This document shows, piece by piece, positions 22,459-33,134 of a stretch of 64,000 nt of DNA. Origin of the DNA: Spisula solida (Eukaryota > Mollusca > Bivalvia > Venerida > Mactridae); the NCBI GenBank assembly GCA_947247005.1, contig OX365955.1, forward strand, positions 8,628,001 through 8,692,000, read 5' to 3'. Position 1 is the first letter of the stretch. Every line of letters begins with the position of its first letter. The translations under genes and the position numbers were made by a program. The notes beneath the pieces were generated by a model, which was not told where the DNA came from, did not search any database, and was given only the letters and a program-made list of their open reading frames with translations.

Positions 22459-23672
22459 AGCTATAGGCCTTTGCCGAAACTAAGTTACCTCCCTTGGAAA
22501 TTGTCTTCCCTTGACGTTATGCGCATGCGCCAGATTAATATCTCAACTTCCGGGATGTCCGTATAACGATTCAATCGTTATTCAGCCATTACTCCTAGCA
22601 TTAGCGATCTGTTATACTTGAGATAAAACTACTTTGTTGACGATGGTTTTGCTTTTCTTTTGTCATCAGTTGAACGAACATGTAGGGAAGTGATTACATG
22701 GCCTAAAATTCTTATTGGGATAATGAAATTTCATTAAGATTTAAATATATTTCTCAGTAAAATATCTTATTCACGATCGCTTTCAATATTTATAAGTTGT
22801 GAAGTCTATTCAATAATAATTATGAATATACAGCAATATTATTAAATATTCGTTCAAATATTATTTTCGGTAACCTTATAAAATACGAATTAATCTACAA
22901 TATTTTTATGAAGATCAGACGGATCAATCTCAGTGGGATATCTTGTTTTTATATTTACAGGACAACCAAATTCAAGTGGGTCTGAACAACCTGAGCCGCG
23001 CATAAATTGATACATGCATTGTGTGACTCATTCGCGGGATTGGGGATACTATGCCAACATTCTATCACACTATTTTGTTTACAAATTCGTGGGTATCTTA
23101 TACGAATATGCCAACATCTTAAAACCACATTGACAATTTATATTGTACAATTTCACAAATACCATAATATAAAACTTAACATATTTCAAAGTAGAAGTAC
23201 GCCGGAGAGATTGACGTTGAATGATTTAATTTACTTTTAATAATTAAAAAAAATATGGAGCACACGAAAAATAAAACAGTTTGCTTAATTTTACTAGAAA
23301 CTTTCAAATAGTATTATCGTGATGAACGAACAAACAATATCCTTGGTATGTTTTCTTCAATTTCAAATATTTTTTTTTGTTTACCGCCGTAGATTCTATA
23401 CTTTGTTCCGTATAGATTTAATTAAATTTCGCAATTTTCTAATGTAATACAGCAGTATGGGATACAAAATTTATTTTTCTGACAGATAATACCAAAAACA
23501 TAACAAAAAAGAACACGTTTGTAAGCTAAATACTTAAAATAACTGCATTTTGTTCTATGTTACTATATACCGATCTTATCAGGACACCCCGGAAGTAGAA
23601 TTATTGAAAACAGGGGACGTTATTAAGGATTTACCAAGGGAGGTAACCTAGTTTCGGGAAAGTCCTATAGCT
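22459..23672. mobile_element. 1.2-kb element with ~100-bp terminal inverted repeats
   Basis: Left end AGCTATAGGCCTTTGCCGAAA; the reverse complement of the right end is AGCTATAGGACTTTCCCGAAA. Both continue into GTTACCTCCCTTGG and later CTTCCGGG. The ~1-kb interior is very AT-rich and has only a 77-codon open frame without recognisable motifs, so the element is non-autonomous. Superfamily and target duplication are not determined. Confidence 0.75.
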
Positions 23673-23951
23673 TGTCACGAAACTATGTAGAAATATTCAT
23701 CAGGCCTAAAATAAAATATTGTTTGTTTCCTCTCCAACGACTGATACAATCTTGAGAACCCAATTGATTCATTGCCTGTTAAGAGATAAAATTATATTTA
23801 TTTTTTCCAATAAGCATGGGGATCGTGAAAAATACCTCAAGTAACTTACATCTGTGAAGAATATTGTAATATATGTGACTTTCTTAGTTAATGGCTAAAA
23901 TGTTCATAACTGTATTAGAAGATAAGTTTTACAAGTCAGTTATGTGTTTTT

Positions 23952-24345
23952 AGTCCCCAACCGGTTTTCAACCAGCGGGCACTTTAGGTTTGCCCTCCGT
24001 CTGTCTGTCCGTCAAAAAATCTTGATCCTGACTTAACTCAAACAGCTTCCAAGCTAGGTTTATGAAACTCGTTATGTGTATAAATTGGTTTTTTACAAAA
24101 ATTGTGGTTGCTATGGAGATGGAAAGAGTAAAAATATGTCGAAAATCTGGGTCCTTCCATAACTTGCTATGTTTATGAAACTGGGTATGTGAGAAGGTGC
24201 CAATAAGGAGATTATGCCAAGCTTAATATTTTTTATTCCGACAAAAAAGCAGTTGCTATGGCAACAGAAACATTGAAAATAATTTAAAGGCTTCAAGCAG
24301 GTAGGGGACTTCTGTATTGCTGGCAATTCTTAGTGACTTGTTTTT
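23952..24345 (+). mobile_element. Dispersed element starting 'agtccccaaccggttttcaa'
   Basis: Opens with 'ccccaaccggttttcaacca', a 'ctgtctgtccgtc' microsatellite-like stretch, then two tandem copies of a ~120-bp unit ('aagctaggtttatgaaactc' and 'cttgctatgtttatgaaact', each followed by 'ttgctatgg'). It has the same layout as 10171-10705 and 44717-46335. The right end is uncertain, and no coding capacity is seen. Confidence 0.55.
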
Positions 24346-27081
24346 TTATCATTGGTATATCTTATCTGGCAATATTTCGAAAAATAAAAAAAAAAAAAAC
24401 CCCCAACCTACCTTCCTGTACTTAATTTACCTGTGTCAGTTGAGGGGAAACAGGAAATATTTAAAAAAAGTGTGCCCTTATTGTGTGAAGTTCTTCTGCA
24501 GGTTATATTTTTGCTGTACCTAAATTTTAGCAAAGTTACGGCCATTGTATCATAACCTGTTTGTTTGAAAATTCCATATTTTCTTGTCACTACATAAAGT
24601 ATCATTGAATCTGAATTCTGCTGATTCATCAATATTGACTTACATTGATCGTTCTTCACTATGTCACCATGGCCTAGTACATTTAAAGGTACGGAACACA
24701 GATGACTATCAAAATTTAAAATCCTCCAGAATAATTCAAATGGCTCGAAGAATGTTAAAATAACAAATTCTAATTACAACACGCTTGAATTCTCATGTTT
24801 TCATTGCAAATATAGGTCATGCAAAATGTATTCGGTTAAGTCACTATGTAGACTTCATTTACCCCAGTGTGCACTTTTTCATAGATTTTCTTGACTTTCC
24901 CTAGGATTTTCACAAGATCTACCAGCAATATACATGAATCATTAATTGTTTTAATGGTACTGACACTGAGGCCCTGTCACTCTTAACAAATATATTTAAC
25001 AAAGCCTGACAAATAGAGAAAGTGTAATATTCCGAACAAAACCAATCCCAACGGACACAAGCACTCACAAAGGCAATCCAGACAAGCATCCCAGACGAAA
25101 ATCACCAATGATTGTTAGCATACATACACTAATGAGAACAAATTTTGCAGAAGTCCTGTTTGTCAGTTTTCGCAAGTTTACGTTGAGTGGTATTAATTCT
25201 TAATGTGTGACAGGGCCTTTAGAAATGTTTGCAAATCTTTTTTTTAAAAATTAAAATTTTGATCATCACCTGAAGCACCTTTAATATGAAAATAATTGTA
25301 TACATTTATGTCGGTGTTGTATACATTTATGTCGGTGTTGTATACATTTATGTCGGTGTTGTATACATTTATGTCGGTGTTGTCGTTTTCAAATTGTTTA
25401 TTTTCGATATGTGATATTTTATTTTACATTCCTAAAGAGGTCACATACATTTACCTCTAAATTGTGTTCATATTCTTGAAGTTTATAATACATTTGAATG
25501 TTATCTAAATGTACATGTACATGTTTATAGTAAGTATATTGTCCCTCTTGTTGATGACAAATACGTGTTAATGTTTCATTTAAGGCATTCGCTGCAGTTG
25601 GAATGGAAGTTTGGTAAAAAAAATCCTAATGATATCATTTGTTCAAACTTTGTATATAGGCACAGTATGATGTTAGAAACAGAAAAGTATGGACATTAAT
25701 CATTGGCCACCAAATTTGAATATAAGTTATCTGCCCTTGAAACTGGGTTTTTCTCCAAATTTGCATATTTTAGGATAGATAACTCCTAACCATGCATGGT
25801 GATAAATGATTAATTTTGTATTTTTCTGTTTCTTATAATTATGATATACTGGCCGTTACTGATACACAGTTTGAACAATTTCTTTTATTGGGATTTTTTT
25901 CTCCATATCTCAAAAGACACTCTCACAAAACACTTAAATCATGAACCTTTAAACATTTGTTTGGATCATTCTATGTCTCATAAAAAATGGTTTCTGGGGT
26001 CAATGTTGATGGGCACTAATTTCCTCTATTTGGGGACATTTGTACATTTTTGATATATTAGTCACTATTCATTGTTGTGTATTTTGTTATGGTTGGGATA
26101 TATACGTATCTGTATAATTTGATTATTCAGGTTTGTCACTTGTTTACATAATATTGTGAACATAAACATTGCCATTTCTCTTATTCATGTCTTAGGTTAA
26201 TATATATTATGTGTATTAGTATGTAGCTTAGTGAATAAGGTATTGGTTTTCACTGCCTTGTTCTCCAACTAAAATGTTTAAAACAATAAAAAGGCAATGT
26301 TATGATAGTTTTCAATGTTTGTATACAAGTGACAGACCTTAATGAACGAACTGTATAACTTATGTTTAATTGTGTAGAGTTAAATGTGTACTTGGCATAT
26401 TTAAACTTGTAGTTGCTTAATGTGTGAGTATATTTTCGTTTGAGTCGGTATTTCCATGTGAAACAGTTGTTGAGCTAAAATTAGATTTGACAACAACTTG
26501 GGGGAGGCCCATGGCTATTAATAGACGACCTTGTTTTGGGTGATTGCGTATGCACATTTGTCATAAACAGACGACCCCACACGCAAATTCAGGTGAAGTT
26601 CTTCAATGTATTTTGTTTGTAATTTTATGATACTGATGTGAATTCTACAGTTTATCCAGAATTTCTGTTGCTATGGTATAGTTCTTTGATTATATTGTGT
26701 ACTTTAATTGAAGAGTGTCGCAAACTACGAAAAAATACCGATTGTCGGATACTACTCGTTATCAAATACTACTCGCCAACCAATATATGTGTAGAACTAA
26801 ACATGGAGAAATAAACTTGAAATATTTAATGAAAATTTGTATTAATTATTTGTTTTCAATTTTGCAGCTCATAAAAATGTTATAAATGGCTATGTTTGAA
26901 TAGGTACAGTTGGTTAATCAAACAGTGTTTATACCAACTGTCTCATTTCCTTAGTGCGCTTTGATAAAACATCACCCAGAAGATTTCTTATACATGTTCT
27001 TACTGCATGACCTTGGACATTAGATAGATCCTTCATTAATTCATTTGAATAGCATCTCCTGTGAAACCACTTACAATATTA
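24346..27081. other. Intergenic region
   Basis: AT-rich sequence without recognisable genes. It contains the 21-bp array (25298-25381) and scattered simple runs. An inverted pair of phrases, 'cactgaggccctgtcac' (24962) and 'gtgtgacagggccttt' (25204), bounds a ~260-bp stretch that may be a further MITE. Confidence 0.45.
25298..25381 (+). repeat. 21-bp tandem repeat, 4 exact copies
   Basis: Four consecutive identical copies, starting at 25298, 25319, 25340 and 25361, each beginning gtatacatttatgtcggtgt. The lack of divergence points to recent amplification. Confidence 0.98.
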
Positions 27082-27447
27082 ACTTAGTAATCATGTGCAT
27101 ATTGACTTAGTAATCATGTGCATATTCACTTAGTAATCATGTGCATATTCACTTAGTCATCATGTGCATATTCACTTAGTAATCATGTGCATATTCACTT
27201 AGTAATCGTGTGCTTATTCACTTAGTCATCGTGTCCATATTCACTTAGTAATCATGTGCATATTCACTTAGTAATCATGTGCATATTCACTTAGTAATCG
27301 TGTGCATATTGACTTAGTAATCATGTGCATATTGACTTAGTAATCATGTGCATATTCACTTAGTAATCGTGTGCATATTGACTTAGTAATCGTGTGCATA
27401 TTGACTTAGTAATCATGTGCATATTCACTTAGTCATCGTGTGCATAT
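27082..27447 (+). repeat. 23-bp tandem repeat, ~16 copies
   Basis: Unit 'acttagtaatcatgtgcata' plus 'ttc' or 'ttg', repeated without a break. Variants (tcatcg / aatcg / aatca, attc / attg) alternate in patterns that suggest multi-unit duplications. No spacers separate the units, so it is a satellite and not a CRISPR array. Confidence 0.97.
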
Positions 27448-27489
27448 AACGAAATTTGGTCGGATTTCAGTTAAACCTCTCATGAACAC

Positions 27490-27830
27490 TCAGTACCAAA
27501 AATGAACAATCAGACAGGGAAGGCAGCACTCAAAAGGAAACAGCCAAGCACAGAAAACAGAAATAACACAGACCACAATCACACTGCATAATGCCAAACA
27601 CAATTGAATGAGAAAATTAAACTAAGCCGCTAAAAGTCTGAGTTAAGCTGTCACAAAGCTGAATGTCAATGTTTCTGCTGTCAAATAGCTGACAGTCCTA
27701 GTTTCAGCTGTCAAAGTCCTAACAGTTTAGGTATCACTGTCAATGGTAAAATCCTGCTGCCCACAAATAATTTTTGATGGAAAATTTTTGAATCACTGTA
27801 AATGGCAAAACCTTGCAGCCGCACACCAAG
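27490..27830 (-). repeat. Interspersed repeat family A, copy 3 (reverse orientation)
   Basis: The reverse complement follows 1-330 and 14445-14745: 'cagacagggaaggcagcact', 'cagccaagcacagaaaac' and 'gcataatgccaaaca', then several 'agctgtcaaa' repeats that correspond to the left half. Diverged but clearly homologous. Confidence 0.7.
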
Positions 27831-27899
27831 CCTAGTTGTGCATATTTTCAATCTGGTCCTGTAGGAGGCATATGTTTTTATGTCAAATACCCTTCTATA

Positions 27900-28419
27900 G
27901 TTATTATTGAGTTAATTAGAGTGTATATGATTGTATTCGAATGCATATATTAGTATTAATTGTATGGTTGTATCTATTATATAATATACTTAAGAAGACA
28001 TTTTCGTACATTTACGGGATAAAACATGACATAGTTTTTCCCTATGTTTGCTTGATCAGTCATGACATTTTTCCTATGTTTCCATTACTTGTGTACCTGT
28101 TATTTTGTCTTTCAAGTTATTTACTCACTAGTTGTTTTTGTAAGTTATACAATGTTTATATATCGGTAATAATAAACACATGATTATACTCAGTTGTGTT
28201 TTATTTATTATTTATTCCCTTTCTATTCATTAACTCCATTTTGACCTTATCTCTATTTAGAAGACCCTTAAAAATGAACTTAAATGTTCTACCTAGATAT
28301 TATGTTGTTCAAACATATCTTTTATGGTTTACTCCATTATTATGGGGAAAGTAGCTCAACAGAAATTCTGCCAAGATTTTAGCAGAGTTCTCCAAAGACG
28401 CATAGTGTTGTCAAATCAG
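27900..28419. other. Intergenic AT-rich region
   Basis: No gene recognised. The 80-codon plus-strand frame starting at 27941 is hydrophobic and AT-driven, without homologous features. Confidence 0.4.
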
Positions 28420-28745
28420 ATCAAAGGGAAATTACTTGTCTTCCTCATTAGTTTCTAAAGGTTCAGGGCCCAATACAAGGGAACCAACCCTATTGCCAAC
28501 AACATTTGTAATGGTCAAAGGGAAATAACTTAATCTTCATGATTCATCTCTTAATGTCAAGGGGGAAACACTCTTTGTCATTAATTGCTAATGGTCAAAG
28601 GGAAATCACTATATGCTCCTCGAAAGATCAATGGGACATAAGTATCACCGAAGAGCATTTCTAGTAGTCAAGGGGAAATAACTACATTGTAGATATTTGT
28701 TATTAATTTCTAGTGGTCAAAGGGAAGCAACTCTCTTCCCCATTA
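28420..28745 (+). repeat. Degenerate repeat of 'ggtcaaagggaaataact'
   Basis: About six imperfect copies of ~50-60 bp, each with 'tggtcaaagggaaatmact' followed by a C/T-rich tract and 'cattaatttcta'. Copies diverge and differ in length. The motif (and its reverse 'gttacctccctt') recurs elsewhere in the window, so it is probably part of a dispersed family. Confidence 0.7.
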
Positions 28746-28922
28746 ATGTCTACGAAGTGCACACATAATGTGATGCGGTGCATTTTTACGTTTACTGGGT
28801 AGACACTTTTAAAATACGCAAATGCAATGCATCGTATTAGATTTGTACCGTGTATAAGTGAACATGGTCAACTTTGTATTAAGTTAGTGTTTACCACGTG
28901 TACGTAAAAATACTCTACACCC

Positions 28923-29115
28923 AGGTTTTTTCAAGAGTAGGGGAAGGGGCATTTTCTTTGAATTTGGGAAAAAACACATAATTTTTGCAAAATGGAAGAA
29001 AAAACTTGATGTCAATTGGATATTAGGGGAAAACTGCATGATTTTAAAAAAAATTTCTGAGGGGAAGCCACCTTAAACGGCCCCTGCTATAGAAGGAAAA
29101 AAGCATTGGCACCAT
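28923..29115. mobile_element. MITE, CAGGGCTTTTTTT-type ends, copy 3
   Basis: Left end 'caggttttttcaagagtagg'; right end '..ctatagaaggaaaaaagca'. The interior contains 'ggggaagg' and 'aaacggcccctgct' blocks in the positions seen in 7919-8338 and 12420-12535. Diverged but the same architecture. Confidence 0.5.
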
Positions 29116-29701
29116 AATAAGTTTGTACTGCGTATATACAATCATAAAAAAGAACATCCTAAGACAGTAAGTGCGTTCCATAGTGCAGTATACACAATCA
29201 TTAAAACAAACGCCTTCAGGAGACTTTGAGACGTTTTATTGCAGTTGAAGAAAAAAGAAATATGTTCCACAAAGTTATTAACTATCCACTTCACATGTAC
29301 AATAACACGTTAATTGAAGTACTTCCAACAAAAAACTGATTCACACAAAGTAATATAATGGTACTCCAGTAATAGTTAAATGCAAAAAATACAATAACAC
29401 AATACCATACTTATTTTAAATTCATATAATTGATTTATATAGAACATTCGTAAATCGAGGATACCAACAGTTCGCAATACGAGCGATATTCAATTAGAAA
29501 TGTAACTCCGTGTACTAGTATATCTTTGTATCTATAGGGTTTCCGTGCATCAAAATTGGAATGTGTACTCTTTAGACTACTGTCTGCCCTTGTGTTAACT
29601 GATTTCCATTCATCACCTTGGTCCTTATGTATGTTTAATAAACCAGTATTTGTACTAAGCTAAAAGAACGTTTAAAAAACGTAAGGTCAAACTGACACAA
29701 A

Positions 29702-31998
29702 AACAAATGCAACTGGGTAGATGGAGACTTTAACATGCCTAAACTAGACTGGTCCACTATTACTCCAACCCCAGACTGCAAACTCCAAGCATATTACAAA
29801 TACTGCATAGACATCATGTATGACAATAATGTAACACGAGTAGTCAAAGACCCCACACGAGAAAACAATATCCTTGATTTGTTCATAACAAGTAACCCCA
29901 CCATAGTAAACAGAACCAGTCTGATACCTGGAATCAGTGACAATGATGCTGTCCTGATTGACACAAATATCTCTGCCCGAATGAAACCACAGAAACCACG
30001 AAAAATCCACCTATACAACAAGGCTGACTGGGATGGTCTCAGATCACACATCTCTAACCAACATGACTCACTCATCAAGGCAAACAGGTACAGTCTTGAC
30101 ACAGTTGAAGAACTATGGGAAACTATCTCTAGTTCAATTGAGGAAGGAGTAAATGGCTTCATCCCATCCAAATGGTCATCCACCACAAACAAGCTCCCTT
30201 GGATAAAGGTTACCCTAAATCGTCTCTATAGAAAACGAGATAAAGCATACAAACAGTACAAAAAGCATGACACCAATAAATCTAAAGAAAAATATCTCAA
30301 ACTCAAACACCACTGCAGGAAAGAAACAAAACTGGCATATCAGAACTACCCTGAAGATATCTTAAACATAAACAATCAACCACCAGAACATAATCAAACA
30401 CAACACAGACCAAACACCAAGAAACTATACTCTCTACTCAAGCACTCCAAACAAGACATAGATTCACTCAAAAAACAAACAAACTATACACAGCAGATCA
30501 AGACAAGCGGCAACAGTACTAAATGAACAATTCCAATCAGTCTTCACACCAAAGTCACATACATCTCTTAAATCATTAGCTGAAATGAAAGTACAGGATA
30601 TCACAGATACTGGTGGAGATACCCCCAACCGTCTTACAGCTCCCAAAATCCCATACCAAATATTGACATCTCAGTAAATGGTATTGAGAAACTCCTCAAA
30701 AACCTTAATCCTCACAAGGCTGCAGGCCCAGACCAAATAAAACCTATAATACTAAAGAACACCTGCAAAGAAATAGCCCCCATTGTAGCAGAGTTGTTTA
30801 AAAAGTCACTACAAACTGGTACCTTACCAAAAATCTGGAACATGGCCAACGTAGCCCCTGTCTATAAAAAAGGCACCAGATCTGACCCAGCCAACTACCA
30901 CCCTATATCTCTCACCTGTATTATGTGTAAAACGCTGGCACACATTGTCGCTTCTCACATCACAAAACACTTCACAAAATCAAACCTATTCTATGAATTA
31001 CAACACGGCTTCAGGGAAAAAATATCTTGTCAAAGTCAACTTCTTATGCTTATTGATGACATCCTCCAGTATCTAATCTTAAAAAGCCAAGTTGACCTGA
31101 TTCTTCTTGACTTTTCAAAGGCTTTTGACATGGTTAATCATGCAAAACCTCTCTATAAACTTCACTTCTATGGCATCCGAGGTCAAACACTCTTATGGAT
31201 TAAGGGATTCTTGGATAATAGGTCACAATCAGTAGTTGTAAATGAATCTAGCTCTAGCACTATACCAGTCTCTTCCGGCGTTCCACAAGGTTCGGTCCTT
31301 GGACCACTTCTATTTCTTATTTATATCAATGACCTCCCAGACTTTGTTAAATCTTCCAAAGTACGTGTATTTGCTAATGACACAGCCATTTATATATCAC
31401 TATCTAATGCTTCTCATTCTCTCTTACTACAACAGGATCTAGACCAACGTCAGCTATGGGAGAACAAATGGGACATGAAATTTAATCCTTCAAAATGCCA
31501 GGTCATACAAATTACAAAGCGCAAAACTGTCATACCAACAAAATATCTCTTACACAATACCACACTAGACACAGTAACATCTGCAAAGTACCTAGGCATC
31601 ACAATCTCAAATGACTTAACATGGAACACACACATTGACAATATCATACAAAAAGCAAACCAAACATTAGGATTCCTCAGACGAAACATAAAAGCAAAAT
31701 CACAAAAACCTTAGGCCAATTGCATACAAGACACTGGTCAGACCCCAGCTGGAATACAGTTCATCTGTCTGGTCACCACACACAAGTACTCAGATAGACC
31801 AGCTGGAGTCTGTCCAGCGCAGGGCTGCGCGCTGGTCCATGAGCGACTATGGTCGCACATCCAGTGTCACAGCCATGCTTGAAACACTCAAGTGGAGACC
31901 TCTAGACCAACGACGCATCGACCAGCGCCTGGCTATGCTCCATAACATCCTGCATAACCAGGTTGCTATTCCAATACCTGGCACCTATATAAAATGTA
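29702..31998 (+). pseudogene. Decayed LINE ORF2 (endonuclease end plus reverse transcriptase)
   Basis: The relic starts inside the endonuclease: D-G-D-F-N-M-P-K-L-D-W, then S-D-N-D-A-V-L-I-D, the end of an APE-type domain. A Lys-rich linker follows. After frame breaks near 30490 and 30650 the reverse transcriptase reads N-P-H-K-A-A-G-P-D, V-Y-K-K-G, L-D-F-S-K-A-F-D, S-G-V-P-Q-G-S-V-L-G-P and F-A-N-D. The active-site F-A-D-D has become F-A-N-D. Another frameshift near 31710 precedes the tail (Y-K-T-L-V-R-P-Q-L-E-Y, R-A-A-R-W). Sequence identity ends abruptly near 31998, so both ends are missing. The endonuclease plus these RT blocks place it in the Jockey/CR1-like group. It lies between the Pil1-like and galectin-like genes, on the opposite strand to the latter. 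It cannot be functional. Confidence 0.9.
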
Positions 31999-32381
31999 TT
32001 TATATATTCGTAACGGCTAATGCAATGCCGCCATTTTGATACCAACATTAATAAAATCCAACGAGTATTAACTAAATTATCGCACAAATAAGACATTGGT
32101 CCAGAAAACAAAATTAACATGTTTATCGACGCATTGGTTTTATCGTTGAAGATGCCCAGTCTGTATAACAGATTCTATATACAAATTCTTAATTAAATTC
32201 AATATAATAATGACATATCCAACTTTTATTTAAAATGTGTCTATATGACACGGAAACATTGTTGCAGGAAACATAGTTTTACACCATTGTCTCATAGACC
32301 TACATAATGTTAAATAACGGTCAAGGGGAGGTTACCCTGTAAGAAATTTTGGTCCGAATGCGACTTTTGTATTCTGTGTTG

Positions 32382-32558
32382 ACGTATTGATTGTACTATA
32401 TATTTGTAAATACTCATCTAATTTTTATCATCTTAGTACCAAAATGACGCCAATACATTTACCTTTAATCTGAACTATTCCAATACCGACATAAACTTGA
32501 ACTTTCTGCTATAAAACAACATACCCTAGTGTCGCGTTTTTAAATCCGTTAAGTATAT
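32382..32558. repeat. Duplicated segment (partner at 3466-3650)
   Basis: Direct copy of 3466-3650 with small differences; both carry 'accaaaatgacgccaataca'. It ends at 'gttaagtat', where the two copies diverge. Confidence 0.8.
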
Positions 32559-33022
32559 TTCATTTTACTTGCTTCTGTTAATGTACATGTACAAATTATA
32601 TTTTCGCCCATTGTGGTCATTTAAAATGTTTTACACACACTAAAAACAACCCAGGCAGATACGAAGTAGACTGAGAATGCGCTGCATTTTAAGTGTAATG
32701 CAACTGCTTTAGAATTCTGAATACATTTTAAATAATTTTTCGACGTTTGAGTTTAGATATTCTATTCCCCGGCAGCATTCGAAACATTATGATCACATTC
32801 GATACGAGGCAGAAAGAAATGTTTAGCGCAATACTTTACAATTCTTCGTAAAATGCATACTTAGTATGTCTAAAACATAGTCATTTTGAAACGCAGTTAG
32901 AAGATACATGTATATAGATACATATATTTCTCCACTTCGAGTAGGCCTACAACTTGAGAAGTTTAAGCACACATTTTTGTCTATAGTCCCTGGTCCAAGC
33001 ATGTGCAAATCGTTTATGTTCT

Positions 33023-33028
33023 TTTATT
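33023..33028 (-). promoter_or_regulatory. Polyadenylation signal of the galectin-like gene
   Basis: AATAAA on the minus strand, about 107 bp beyond the TAA stop at 33135. Further AATAAA-like words lie next to it. Confidence 0.55.
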
Positions 33029-33134
33029 AAATAAATAATAAAGTAGTTGTTATATACGTATAAGTAATTTTAGTGTCTAGGTAATTCAAGGACAACCCTC
33101 GTATAGATCTGGTCAACTCTAGAACAAGTCATTG

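Noticed and set aside
27082..27447. CRISPR-like array
   Set aside because: Units are contiguous with no unique spacers, and the context is eukaryotic.
32380..32560. Homologous exon shared by the 3340-5155 gene and the galectin-like gene
   Set aside because: The shared segment with 3466-3650 is intronic or intergenic in both places and has no open frame in common.
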